From JBEULC01 sp045504435 (GTDB taxonomy: Bacteria; Pseudomonadota; Alphaproteobacteria; WRAU01; Hepatincolaceae): DNA of 64,000 bases. Below the pieces are notes generated by a model. The model saw only the letters and a program-made list of their open reading frames with translations. It searched no databases and was not told where the DNA came from. The stretch covers positions 558,001 through 622,000 of the forward strand of contig JBEULC010000001.1 in assembly GCA_045504435.1 (NCBI GenBank), read 5' to 3'. Each line of letters begins with the position of its first letter. The stretch's first letter is position 1. A program made the translations under genes and the position numbers. Below, piece by piece: positions 48,192 to 57,189 of this stretch.

Positions 48192-48593
48192 ATGAAAAAA
48201 TCTATTTTAGGTTTAATTTTGTTTTGTGGACTTATGTTTAGTAAAGTTGCCTATGCTGATACAGTGCAGATATGCGATGTTTACAACAATGATCAACTAA
48301 TAGCTAAAGGGAAAATAGAGTATTTTGAGGATTTAGATCATTATAGGATCAGCTTTAGAGATAAAATATATTATTTTAACCGTGCAGGTTATTCTTTGGA
48401 GAAAAAAGCAACAATTGAGGTTGCAGGGGGAATGGAGATTAAGGGAAAGTGGATAGATATAAATGGATTTCCCTACTTACATGACTATACTAATGAAAAT
48501 AATGATATGTACTACAATAGTGAAATTAAAAATTTAAGCATTCATTATAAAGAAGGAGGTATAGGTCATTACTTCCTTAAAAAATGTTATTAA
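48192..48593 (+). CDS. Secreted protein with signal peptide, cargo candidate
   Basis: 133 aa, not recognised. Signal peptide MKKSILGLILFCGLMFSKVAYA, likely cut before ADT or DTV; two Cys remain in the mature part (QICDVY and KKCY at the end), possibly a disulfide. It has its own promoter and lies between late and immunity genes, where lysogenic-conversion genes often sit. It may act in the envelope or outside the cell. Confidence 0.75.
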   Translation: MKKSILGLILFCGLMFSKVAYADTVQICDVYNNDQLIAKGKIEYFEDLDHYRISFRDKIYYFNRAGYSLEKKATIEVAGGMEIKGKWIDINGFPYLHDYTNENNDMYYNSEIKNLSIHYKEGGIGHYFLKKCY

Positions 48594-48778
48594 TTGGTAA
48601 TAGCGGTATCAGTTAAAATAGTCAGTAGAAATGATTTCTTTGATATAACATTAGGCTTAATTGTTCTGCTAACTTTTTTAGAGGTCGTTAAATATCTTTT
48701 AAAATTCAAATTTAATATTATACTTTTTCTTGTTTTTCGCTTTTTTATTATCCTGCCATAACATTTGGTAACATTCAT
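48590..48778 (-). CDS. Doubtful small basic protein
   Basis: 62 aa, over a fifth Lys/Arg, no motif. On the - strand TTGTGA, 16 bp, TATACT lies just upstream, but there is no ribosome site and it touches the end of the cargo gene. It may be non-coding. Confidence 0.22.
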   Translation of the reverse strand: MNVTKCYGRIIKKRKTRKSIILNLNFKRYLTTSKKVSRTIKPNVISKKSFLLTILTDTAITN

Positions 48779-48954
48779 TTAATGTTAGTATAACATGTCT
48801 TGATCAAATCACAACCTAATTATATGTTTTATATTTTAGCTGAAAATAATATAGAAAATCCCTTTTTAAAAGATCTAGGTGCTTTAATTTTATAAAAATC
48901 AAACTTACTACTTATTGGGGGGTAATCTTAAAAAACTCAGCAAAGGGGGTAAAA
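48594..48954. other. Gap between cargo gene and repressor
   Basis: 361 bp, AT-rich. Contains the doubtful ORF above and a TAACATT/AATGTTA hairpin at about 48770-48788. Nothing else was recognised. Confidence 0.4.
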
Positions 48955-49371
48955 TTATTTATTTACTATTTTTAAAATTAGAGCTTTATTTTTATTGAAA
49001 GCGGATTGATAGTCAGTATTTTCCCTAATCATTGTAGTAGTAATAATATCATAACAAGCTAAAAAATATCCACCATAAATTTCTATAGAATAACTAGTTG
49101 CTAAATCATAAACAAGAGCAAATACCTTATTGAACAACTGGGGATCTATAATATTTGCGTTCTCATCTTCATTAAAAAAATAGGATATATCAATTTTACA
49201 ATATTCAGAAATTTTGAATAAGATGTCTAAGTTGGGAAGATTATCACCACGTAACCATAAGCTAACAGTTTTTTCATTTATTTGTAGTTCTTTAGCAAAT
49301 ATTTTTTGTTGTTTGAATTTTTCTTTTATTAATTTTTTTAATTTTTTAATAAAAAGCTCTCTTGAAATCAT
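48955..49371 (-). CDS. Prophage repressor (XRE/CI-like)
   Basis: 138 aa. N-terminal helix-turn-helix (KQQKIFAKELQINEKTVSLWLRGDNLPNLDILFKISEYCKI, about residues 18-58) with the usual recognition helix; the C-terminal half is unrecognised and lacks an evident self-cleavage site. Transcribed away from the early genes across an operator-like dyad, so it probably keeps the lysogenic state. Confidence 0.82.
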   Translation of the reverse strand: MISRELFIKKLKKLIKEKFKQQKIFAKELQINEKTVSLWLRGDNLPNLDILFKISEYCKIDISYFFNEDENANIIDPQLFNKVFALVYDLATSYSIEIYGGYFLACYDIITTTMIRENTDYQSAFNKNKALILKIVNK

Positions 49372-49389
49372 TTTTTCCCCTTTTAATCA

Positions 49390-49437
49390 ATAGTAAAAAA
49401 TGTAATAAAAATGCTTGTAATTTACATTTTTTACTAT
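49390..49437. promoter_or_regulatory. Operator region of the lysogeny switch
   Basis: A 16-bp perfect inverted repeat (49390-49405 and 49422-49437, half-site core AAAAAATGTAA) spans the gap between the divergent repressor and early genes. Inside lies TGTAA-T-TTACA (49416-49426). A further ATTAATGCTA dyad follows at 49447-49477. Likely repressor sites. Confidence 0.7.
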
Positions 49438-49510
49438 TATAGTATTATTAATGCTAATATTAGAGAATAGCATTAATTTAAAGGGATTTAAAGCAAGCAA
49501 GGAGAGATTT

Positions 49511-49708
49511 ATGCAATTAATAAGCAAAGAAACGACTTATCACTTAATAAGCAGCCGTAGAGAATTAAGATTAATCAAAGAAGGGTTAAGGTTATTAGAG
49601 GTAGAATTAAACGAAAAAAATTATGATTATATCGGCGTTGATAATAAAATTTGTGAATTATTATTAAGCGATATTAGTAAAACCCTAGAAATTCAAGAAG
49701 ATAGATAA
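49511..49708 (+). CDS. Small early prophage protein
   Basis: 65 aa, helical, not recognised. I take the ATG at 49511 with AAGGAGAG upstream; an in-frame ATG at 49451 lies inside the dyad and lacks a ribosome site. First gene rightward from the operator, so possibly Cro-like in position, but no helix-turn-helix is evident. Confidence 0.62.
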   Translation: MQLISKETTYHLISSRRELRLIKEGLRLLEVELNEKNYDYIGVDNKICELLLSDISKTLEIQEDR

Positions 49709-49786
49709 AAATAAACAAAAATAAAATTCCTATTTAATGTTTACACAAAATTGATTTTAAATGGAAAGTTAAAATAGAGGCGTAAA

Positions 49787-49975
49787 ATGGAAGAAAATTT
49801 ATTATTAGCTATGAAAAAAGAAGATATAGCGAGGTTTCTTGGTTTGGAGGTTAAAGAATTGAATACCCTTTTATGGAATAAAAAAATTACAGGGGTATAT
49901 AAACTAAATAAATATAAATATCTTGTAGACAAAAAAGAATTAATTGCTGGCTTAACTTTAAAGAATAAAGAGTAA
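49787..49975 (+). CDS. Small winged-HTH protein, excisionase candidate
   Basis: 62 aa. KKEDIARFLGLEVKELNTLLWNKKITGVYKLNKYKYLVDKKEL has the pattern of excisionase/MerR-like DNA-binding domains. It sits 6 bp before the integrase gene, whose own N-terminus shows the same pattern. Confidence 0.6.
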   Translation: MEENLLLAMKKEDIARFLGLEVKELNTLLWNKKITGVYKLNKYKYLVDKKELIAGLTLKNKE

Positions 49976-49981
49976 TTAAAT

Positions 49982-51001
49982 ATGACGGTTATAGATAAAA
50001 AACTTATAAGTTTAAAAGAAGCTAGTAGTTTGCTTAGTATGAGTTATAACTATTTTAGTATTATGGTAAGAAAAAAAGCTTACTTAGGAGTATTCCGTAT
50101 AGGAGGCCGCTATAAAATAGATTTTAGTACTTTTAAGCTTAACTTTAATGAAGACAAAATTGTTCATAAAGTATCTTTTGAAAAGTTAAAACGCTATTTT
50201 GATACAGAATGTGCCTATTGGAATACTATTACTCAAAATACTATCTCCAATACTCGCAAAGCTCTAAAAGAAGCAGAACTATTTTTTTATGATAAAGATT
50301 TTACGAAAGAGAATATTTATTTATGGAGGAATGATTTAAAGGCCCAAGGCAAAGCTGATGGTACAATTCGTAAATACTTAGGTAGCTTAAGCAAAATGTG
50401 TGAAGAATGTATAAAGGTGGGATTGCTAGATATTAATCCTTGCTTGTCTACAAGGGAAGGACTTAAAAAGGAAGTAAGAACGGCATTTTTAACTCCAGAA
50501 GAGCGCAATCGCTTACTAGCTGTATGTTACGAAGATTTAGCAGATAAAATAAATTTTGCTATAGAGACAGGGTTAAGACGTGGAGAACAATTTAGCTTAG
50601 TATGGGATAGAGTATTTTTAAAAGAAAGAGAAATACTAATTACTGAAACCAAAACTAACCGAGATCGTACCGTGCCTCTTTCTCCGCCTGCACTTGAGAT
50701 TTTAAAGAAGAGAAGGCACCTAGCTCAACCATTTGTTGGATATAATGCTAAAGATTATAAACAAGCTTTAAAAAAAGCTAATATCACTAAACATATAACT
50801 TGGCATGATTTACGTAGAACCTTTGGTATGTGGCTGATTAAAGGTTGGCACCCCTGGGCAAAGGGCAACATGAACAAAAGTATTATTGGCAAATATTTAG
50901 GGCATTTAAATGAAAAAACCACCAGTATTTATGCCTCACTTGATGTTAAAGACTTACATAATCTTATTAACCAAGATCTATACTATAATATAGAAGAATA
51001 G
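49982..51001 (+). CDS. int: Tyrosine integrase with N-terminal HTH
   Basis: Site-specific recombinase for tRNA-Leu integration; 339 aa. Residues 8-55 form an excisionase-like HTH (ISLKEASSLLSMSYNYFSIMV); then SAM-like core-binding domain (about 75-155) and catalytic domain with Arg in TGLRRGEQ, HDLRRTFG (His, Arg), and the nucleophile Tyr317 in TSIYASLD. The gene is followed by the primase rather than attR. Confidence 0.93.
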   Translation: MTVIDKKLISLKEASSLLSMSYNYFSIMVRKKAYLGVFRIGGRYKIDFSTFKLNFNEDKIVHKVSFEKLKRYFDTECAYWNTITQNTISNTRKALKEAELFFYDKDFTKENIYLWRNDLKAQGKADGTIRKYLGSLSKMCEECIKVGLLDINPCLSTREGLKKEVRTAFLTPEERNRLLAVCYEDLADKINFAIETGLRRGEQFSLVWDRVFLKEREILITETKTNRDRTVPLSPPALEILKKRRHLAQPFVGYNAKDYKQALKKANITKHITWHDLRRTFGMWLIKGWHPWAKGNMNKSIIGKYLGHLNEKTTSIYASLDVKDLHNLINQDLYYNIEE

Positions 51002-51040
51002 AAACTAATTTTTATTAAAGATTTTTAAGGAATTTTTTGC

Positions 51041-53218
51041 ATGGAAAATCATGCCCAAAACAACTATATCCAAGTAAACTTACATTTAATCTTAGATTAT
51101 TTTAGTTTTAAATATGAAACTAAAGGCACAGAAAGATTAATATGTTGCCCCTTTCATAATGAGAAAACTCCTTCTTTATATGCCAATGAAAATACTTTTA
51201 ATTGCTTTGGCTGTGGCGTAAAAGGCAATGGTATATCTTTTATTGCGCAGTATTTAAAAATTGATAATGCGACCGCTTTTAAACGCTATTGCGAGCTTGC
51301 TAATATTAATTACTCTAAAACTTTAGAATTCAAGAATAATGGGGAAAAATACTATGACAATTTAAATATTCCAGAAAAAATCCTCCGCAGTTCAGCAAAA
51401 TTACTAGAGCCTACAGAATACTTAAAAAGTCGTGGGATTAATGATTTAAGTAAAGCCCCTATATATATATTAAACAAGGATTTTATAGAAGCTTACCAAG
51501 AAAAAGAAATTAAAATCTATAAAGATGCTTATATAATTCCTATTTATAATAAGCATGATAGATTGCAAAGCATTCAATATATCACTCCTAATAATCAAAA
51601 GTTTTTCTTAAATGCTCATCCTTTAAAAAATGGCTTTTGTAAGTTTTTTATTAATACTGATGAGCGTTTTTTCTTGGTAGAAGGTATTTGGGATTCATTA
51701 AGTTTAAATATGGCAGGATATAATGCAATTTGCGTTTTTAATAAGGATGGTTTAGTTAATTGCGCCTTAGACAATTTTGAGGCTTGGCAGTACAAGGGTT
51801 ATGTTTTTGCTGATAATGATGAGCTAGGTATTAAACAAGCTGATAGGGCTAGTAATATTCTTAGTACTTCAGTATTAAAAAGCCCTAACGAAGAGCTTAA
51901 AGATGTAAATGATATTCTCAAAGTTCAAGGAGTAAAAAATCTAAAAAACTTAATAGCTAATTTCTTAGAAGGCCATTATTTAGCCTCTATAAAGTCTCTT
52001 ATAAAAAACCAACAATTAAAGATTTTTTATAATAAATTTGATGATAAGCATATGGTTTATTTATTTAATGAACGTTTACAGCATCAGGCTAAAAGTAAAA
52101 TCGGCGAATTAATTTTAAATAAACTACAACAAGCTAAAATTATCTTTATAAAAAGTATGGATGTTGAAAGAGTATCTAAAGAAATTGGTAAATATATTAG
52201 CTTATATGAAACCATGATTGATGATGAAAATTATCACCCTAGGTATAAATATTTTGAGGTTTATAGCGATAATGATAAAAAATATTTAAATCTTTATAAA
52301 CCTAGTGGTCTGCACGCTAAAGCCAATTTAACAAAAAAGCCTTTTCCGATTATTTATGAGCATTTCGTGCATATCTGTGGTTCTATTGAGTATGCTCAAT
52401 GGTTTATAGAATTATTGGCGTGGAAGTGGCAAAAGCCTTGGGTTAAATACGCATATTTACCTATTTTTTATGGCAGTATCGGCACTGGTAAAAGTTCAGT
52501 GGCGATAATTTTAAAAGCTTTATTTGGGGACAATAGCAATAAAGATTTAACGGATCATGATTTTGAGGATAAATTTAATTCTGCTTTTGAAAATAAATTA
52601 TTTTGTATTGCTGATGAAGTAATTACGGTAGAAAATCGTGAAAAAGCTCATAGTAAAATTAAAGCTTTAACAGGATCTACCACTTTTGCTTTGGAAAACA
52701 AAGGAATTAGAAAAAAGAATAACTATAATAACTTTAGTACGATTATATTACTTAGTAATCAGCAGTATATATACAAGGTAGAAAATAACGAACGTAGAGC
52801 AGTTACTTTTGAACAAATGCACTCCCCTGACAATTGGTATAACGAGCGCCTTGCCACTATAACCACAAACACCCAAGAAGATATTACAGGAGAGCTAGAA
52901 GGCTTTGCCTATTATTTGGCTAATTTACCATTAAAAGAAAACTTAAAATTTTTAGAAACTGTAGGTAAAAATAAGGTTAGGGAGCTATCAGTAAATTATG
53001 TTGAAGAATTTGTGGATGATTTAAGCTTAAATTACAATGCGGTAATTGGCGAAATAAATCACCTTTATAAAATGGATTTTCCAACAATAGATAATGAGGG
53101 TAATGAGGTTATTGAAAGAGAAAAAAACGGCTTTTATATTAAATATGATGCAGCTAAAAATGAATTATCTTTAAGCAATAACTACTTTATAGCTTTAGTT
53201 AATAAAAAATATAAATAA
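51041..53218 (+). CDS. Phage primase-helicase
   Basis: Replication protein, 725 aa. CHC2-type zinc finger at residues 33-62 (CCPFH...NCFGCG), TOPRIM-like primase region (FLVEGIWDSLSL...GYVFADNDELG, about 205-265), then an SF3/D5-like helicase with Walker A GSIGTGKSS and Walker B FCIADEV (about 480-540). Gives the phage its own priming and unwinding. Ends in a hairpin terminator. Confidence 0.9.
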   Translation: MENHAQNNYIQVNLHLILDYFSFKYETKGTERLICCPFHNEKTPSLYANENTFNCFGCGVKGNGISFIAQYLKIDNATAFKRYCELANINYSKTLEFKNNGEKYYDNLNIPEKILRSSAKLLEPTEYLKSRGINDLSKAPIYILNKDFIEAYQEKEIKIYKDAYIIPIYNKHDRLQSIQYITPNNQKFFLNAHPLKNGFCKFFINTDERFFLVEGIWDSLSLNMAGYNAICVFNKDGLVNCALDNFEAWQYKGYVFADNDELGIKQADRASNILSTSVLKSPNEELKDVNDILKVQGVKNLKNLIANFLEGHYLASIKSLIKNQQLKIFYNKFDDKHMVYLFNERLQHQAKSKIGELILNKLQQAKIIFIKSMDVERVSKEIGKYISLYETMIDDENYHPRYKYFEVYSDNDKKYLNLYKPSGLHAKANLTKKPFPIIYEHFVHICGSIEYAQWFIELLAWKWQKPWVKYAYLPIFYGSIGTGKSSVAIILKALFGDNSNKDLTDHDFEDKFNSAFENKLFCIADEVITVENREKAHSKIKALTGSTTFALENKGIRKKNNYNNFSTIILLSNQQYIYKVENNERRAVTFEQMHSPDNWYNERLATITTNTQEDITGELEGFAYYLANLPLKENLKFLETVGKNKVRELSVNYVEEFVDDLSLNYNAVIGEINHLYKMDFPTIDNEGNEVIEREKNGFYIKYDAAKNELSLSNNYFIALVNKKYK

Positions 53219-53245
53219 AGCGCCAAAAATAGCCGCTTTATTTAT
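53211..53245. terminator. Hairpin terminator after primase gene
   Basis: ATAAATAAAGCG and its inverse CGCTTTATTTAT (12-bp stem, 11-nt loop) overlap the primase stop codon, with T-rich 3' arm. Confidence 0.55.
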
Positions 53246-53248
53246 GCT

Positions 53249-53356
53249 ATGGCAAGGTCAAATAAAAAGTTTAGTTATGATACTAACAATAATGATTTTG
53301 TAATTTCTTATAACCGAAAAACAATAAGAGTAATTAAGATTAAATTAAGCAAATAA
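53249..53356 (+). CDS. Possible 35-codon micro-ORF
   Basis: MARSNKKFSYDTNNNDFVIS..., basic C-terminus, directly after the terminator hairpin; no ribosome site. May be chance. Confidence 0.2.
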   Translation: MARSNKKFSYDTNNNDFVISYNRKTIRVIKIKLSK

Positions 53357-53541
53357 ATGGGGTTTTAATTGATTTAAGTTAATTAAAATAAGCCTTACAC
53401 CATTGAGATTAAACCAAATAAATTGTATCCTTTATTATTTCCTTTAATCCCTTATTTTCTGCAATTTTCAAAATCCACTTACACAATTACACTTGCTATT
53501 AAATCTAATAAGAAAACGCCTAAGTTGCATAAAAATGGCCT
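53357..53541. other. Right arm of the prophage attachment region
   Basis: 185 bp without genes. TTACA motifs at 53479 and 53487 mirror the TGTAA array near attL and may be integrase arm sites. In the excised circle this lies next to the left arm. Confidence 0.4.
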
Positions 53542-53560
53542 TCCCCTCGGTCGCACCAAA
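53542..53560 (+). repeat. attR core (19-bp direct repeat)
   Basis: Exact copy of the tRNA-Leu 3' end found at 30742-30760. It marks the right end of the prophage; host sequence resumes here. Confidence 0.92.
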
Positions 53561-53749
53561 TTATCTTAACAATTTTCATATTTTCAAAAATCCTTATCAA
53601 AACAATCATATTTATTTTTAATTTTTGCTAATTGCTATCTGTTAATAAGGTAAGCTATTTAAATATAATTTTACTTTTTAATATCCCAGTTTTTGTTATA
53701 TATGTTATGATTTCTTTATTATAACAGTTAAGATAGGTAAAAATGAGCC

Positions 53750-55141
53750 ATGACAACCAAGATTAATAAAAAGGTGCCTTCAAAATTTTATGATATGTCT
53801 TTGGTTAAAAAGAATTTTTTTCATGCTATCAAAAATTATAATTTTGAAGAGGCCATAAATTTAATATTGCTTTTAGACAAAGCAGATACAATAAATTTAT
53901 TAGAACAAATGTCCGAAGATAAAAGAAAAACTATTTTGTTTCTTTTAGATACTGCTTTTTTTAAAGAAATCATTTTCTGGCTACCTAATTATTTGGTTCA
54001 AGAAACTATTGATGTTAAAGGTGTAAATTTTATCGTGGATTTAATACATGATATACAAAATGAGGATTTACCTTACTTTATTGTCAAAGATTTAGAAGAA
54101 AAAGATAGAGGAGTTATTGTTACTGCTTTATCTGAATATAAAAGAAAAGAACTTGAAAAAAAGCTTAAATACCCTACAGATAGTGCTGGACGTTTAATGC
54201 AAAGCTCATTTGTTAGTATATCTCATACTTGGATGGTTTCGCAAACTATTTTATATTTAAGGGAATTAGAAGAGTTTAATCCAGCTGCTTTTGACAACTT
54301 ATATGATATTTTTATAGTAGATGATGCAGGCGTTGCTGTGGGTTCTGTAGCACTTGCGAAATTATTAATCAGCAAGTATGAAGATAAAATCATGGATATT
54401 AAAAGCGAGAACTTTAAAACTATAGAAACTGAGTTGGATCAAGAAGAAGTAGCTTTAGTTTTTAGAGATAGAGGGTTTGTAACAGCAGGGGTTGTAGATG
54501 CTGAAGGGGTATTGATGGGCATTATAACTATTGAGGACGTGGTAGATGTAATTTATAAAGAAGCAGAAGAAGATTTTGCTCTAGTTAAAGGGGGAATAAA
54601 AGATAGTGGAATGTATAGGAAGATTTTTCATACTGCTAAACTAAGAATAAAATGGCTAGGAGTAAATTGTATTGGTATTGCTGCAATTTCCACAATTATA
54701 CCCTTTTTCTCTGAGGTATTAAGCAAATATGTGGTAATTACTGCACTTTTACAATTTGTGGCTGCTTTAGGAGGCAATGCGGGTTTACAAACCTTATCTA
54801 TTACTATTAGGAATCTTTCTTTAAAATTATTATCACCTTCTAATGCTTGGGCACAAATAAGTAAAGAATTTATCATCGCCTTAATTACAGCAAGCGCACT
54901 AGGGGTGGTGGGTTGTATATGGGGTTTAATCTGGGGACATGCACTTATTGTAGCTTTTATTGCTTTTATTGCAGTGTGGATTAATATTTTGCTAGGCACC
55001 TTATTAGGAATAATTTATCCATTATTATTAAAAAAATTAGGAATAGATCCTGCTATATCCTCATCCATGTGTGTAACTACTTCTACAGATTTTGGTGGAT
55101 TTTTAATTGTACTTTCAGTAGCATCGTTATTGTTAAATTAA
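53750..55141 (+). CDS. mgtE: Magnesium transporter MgtE
   Basis: Mg2+ channel in the inner membrane; 463 aa. Cytosolic N domain (30-135), CBS pair (about 140-270), then five membrane segments with GGNAGLQ in TM2 and the conserved TSTDFGGF in the last helix, which holds the Asp of the pore. Ends 5 bp from convergent lptF. Mg2+ sensing by the cytosolic domains is known for the family. Confidence 0.95.
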   Translation: MTTKINKKVPSKFYDMSLVKKNFFHAIKNYNFEEAINLILLLDKADTINLLEQMSEDKRKTILFLLDTAFFKEIIFWLPNYLVQETIDVKGVNFIVDLIHDIQNEDLPYFIVKDLEEKDRGVIVTALSEYKRKELEKKLKYPTDSAGRLMQSSFVSISHTWMVSQTILYLRELEEFNPAAFDNLYDIFIVDDAGVAVGSVALAKLLISKYEDKIMDIKSENFKTIETELDQEEVALVFRDRGFVTAGVVDAEGVLMGIITIEDVVDVIYKEAEEDFALVKGGIKDSGMYRKIFHTAKLRIKWLGVNCIGIAAISTIIPFFSEVLSKYVVITALLQFVAALGGNAGLQTLSITIRNLSLKLLSPSNAWAQISKEFIIALITASALGVVGCIWGLIWGHALIVAFIAFIAVWINILLGTLLGIIYPLLLKKLGIDPAISSSMCVTTSTDFGGFLIVLSVASLLLN

Positions 55142-55145
55142 AAAA

Positions 55146-56288
55146 CTAAATAATAAATTTACGCTTGTGAAGCATATATAAAGAAGGAGGAAAAAATACG
55201 CGGAACACCATATAACTTCCTAAAACAATAGGCAGAACAATTAAAACCCCTACGGAGATTAAATAGCTAAGTGTATAAAATAAAAAAGCAAAATTAATTA
55301 CCTTAAAAATTAAAGCTACAAAGATAGTTTTATAAATAGTAATACGGTAGCCTGAACGTTTAAAAGCAGTGATAGTAAAAAAATAAGCTGCTATTATAGT
55401 AACAAAAAGCGGAAATAAAACATTAGAAATTCTACGTAATACTTCTATTTGCACTGCCTTAGCAAAATTTTTATAAGCTACGGGATCATGGGCTAGGCTC
55501 CTTGTCCAACTTAAATTTTTATAATCTAGTAATTCAGTTAAGTAAAACTTATCGACACTATTTCTAATTTCCTCAGGAATCAATCTTATAGTATCAATAC
55601 TAAAGATATATTTATCTAAATTGATAAAGGAGGTGGTTTTATTAGTAAGATCATATTCTTCAATGCTAACATTTTCTAGCAATAAAATTACCTTATTATT
55701 GTCAAAATCTACATATCCTGTTTCACCAAAAATAGTAGCTAGCTTGCCATTTAGACCAGTACTATGAATCATAATTGTATTAAATACGTTTCCTGAAATA
55801 GATCTAACATAAAAAGTTAAAGAATTATTAAGTTCAACAAATTTACCTTGCTCAATCAATTTTAAATTATAATTATTAGCGATAATACTTCTAACTTTTG
55901 TATAATTTATTTTTGCTTGAGGAATAAGATAAGATACACAAAATAAGGAAATTATACTTACAGCTAACCCCACATAAATAAAAGGTAGTGAAATGGTTGC
56001 AGGCGTAACACCTGAAGCTTGCATAATAGTAATTTCTTGATTAGTAATCATAGAGTTCCAAATAAAAATTACACCTAGGATTAAAGAAAAAGGCAGTATT
56101 TCCACCCATAATGAGGGAATAGCTAAGGCAGATAGATAAAGCAAAGTTGAAATACTAAAGCCACGACTTAAAATAAGATTTAAGAAAGATAAGGATTGTA
56201 ATAACAATAAAAGCAAAGTAATTGTAAGTACAATTAAAATCACAGAAATCGCCGTTTTTTTGATTAAATATAATCCTAAGATATTCAT
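55146..56288 (-). CDS. lptF: LPS export permease LptF/LptG family
   Basis: Inner-membrane part of the LPS transporter; 380 aa with three N-terminal and three C-terminal membrane helices around a periplasmic domain. LPFSLILGVIFIWNSMITNQEITIMQASG is the family signature. LptF is favoured, as no partner lptG lies next to it; the exact paralogue is uncertain. Downstream of nadK by 44 bp, probably one operon. Confidence 0.85.
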   Translation of the reverse strand: MNILGLYLIKKTAISVILIVLTITLLLLLLQSLSFLNLILSRGFSISTLLYLSALAIPSLWVEILPFSLILGVIFIWNSMITNQEITIMQASGVTPATISLPFIYVGLAVSIISLFCVSYLIPQAKINYTKVRSIIANNYNLKLIEQGKFVELNNSLTFYVRSISGNVFNTIMIHSTGLNGKLATIFGETGYVDFDNNKVILLLENVSIEEYDLTNKTTSFINLDKYIFSIDTIRLIPEEIRNSVDKFYLTELLDYKNLSWTRSLAHDPVAYKNFAKAVQIEVLRRISNVLFPLFVTIIAAYFFTITAFKRSGYRITIYKTIFVALIFKVINFAFLFYTLSYLISVGVLIVLPIVLGSYMVFRVFFPPSLYMLHKRKFII

Positions 56289-56332
56289 TTGCTATATTTC
56301 TGTATAAAGTTGCTAATAATCAATGGTTTAAG

Positions 56333-57097
56333 TTAATACTGAGAAAATTGGGATTTTAGTAGCTTATTTTCTAAATTTTCTTCCTGGTTAAATAATAGAG
56401 TAATTTTTTTGCTTGTGCATAATTTAATCTCAGCCCTTACAATTAAGCGAAATTCCTTAAAATCACAAAACATATTAATCTTTCTTTTTTTAGGATCAAG
56501 ATTTATTATCTCAAATACATGCTGATCCCCTAATGTAGTGCCTTTCCATCCTAAAGGTGAAAAAGGGCTAATAGGTGTTAAAACTAAAAGCTTAGAGGCA
56601 GCTTGAATAACATTACCTCCACAGGCAAGATTATAAGCTGAACTACCCGTAGGAGTGCACACTAAAATTCCATCGGCTACTAATTTATCTACTCTAATTT
56701 TGTTATCAATTTTCACTCTTAAATGAGCAGCTAAGGATTCACATCTTAAAAATGAAATCTCATTAAAGGCAATACCACTATTGATATAACCTTGAATATT
56801 TTCAAAATTAGTCTCTAAAGGATTAATATTTAAAGGCACAGCTTTGGCTACCAAATCTTCTAAATCTTGGGAAAGATTTAGCTTGTTCATCAAAAAGCCC
56901 AGGTTACCGCAATTAATGCCATAAAGCGGTTTGTCTAAAGGTAAAAAGCGATGCATACAATATAAAATAAATCCGTCTCCTCCTAAACATATAATCGCAT
57001 CTGCTTCTTCAGCTGGATAAAATTTATATTTTTCGTTTAAGGTATGAAATAAATTATAGGATTTATGTGATTTTGAATAAATACAGCTTAGCTTCAT
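56333..57097 (-). CDS. nadK: NAD kinase
   Basis: Makes NADP from NAD; 254 aa. GGDG motif (CLGGDGFILYCMH), CGNLGFLMN, and the TPTGSSAYNLACGG segment are all present. First gene of a - strand pair with lptF, divergent from chpT across a long dyad. Confidence 0.95.
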   Translation of the reverse strand: MKLSCIYSKSHKSYNLFHTLNEKYKFYPAEEADAIICLGGDGFILYCMHRFLPLDKPLYGINCGNLGFLMNKLNLSQDLEDLVAKAVPLNINPLETNFENIQGYINSGIAFNEISFLRCESLAAHLRVKIDNKIRVDKLVADGILVCTPTGSSAYNLACGGNVIQAASKLLVLTPISPFSPLGWKGTTLGDQHVFEIINLDPKKRKINMFCDFKEFRLIVRAEIKLCTSKKITLLFNQEENLENKLLKSQFSQY

Positions 57098-57128
57098 GAG
57101 TTTGACAGATTGCTTTTTATTTACTTTG

Positions 57129-57175
57129 TTATATGCTTTATATATTATCTAAAGTATAATATATAAAGCATATAA
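57129..57175. promoter_or_regulatory. 20-bp perfect dyad between nadK and chpT
   Basis: 57129-57148 and 57156-57175 are exact inverses around a 7-nt loop (CTAAAGT), in the 92-bp divergent promoter region and ending 14 bases before the chpT start. Its size suggests an operator or a leader hairpin. Confidence 0.55.
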
Positions 57176-57189
57176 ATCAAAAGGTATTC

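Larger units (their letters stand above)
30742..53560 (+). mobile_element. Prophage integrated in tRNA-Leu, contractile-tail type
   Basis: About 22.8 kb between 19-bp direct repeats. Order: packaging and head (31.1-37.3 kb), neck and tail (37.3-41.5), tape measure and baseplate (41.7-46.7), fibre, holin-like protein and cargo (46.7-48.6), repressor and early genes (49.0-50.0), integrase (50.0-51.0), primase-helicase (51.0-53.2). All core frames are open, unlike the decayed genes to its left. Base composition matches the host, implying long adaptation to it. No endolysin was recognised. Confidence 0.93.
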
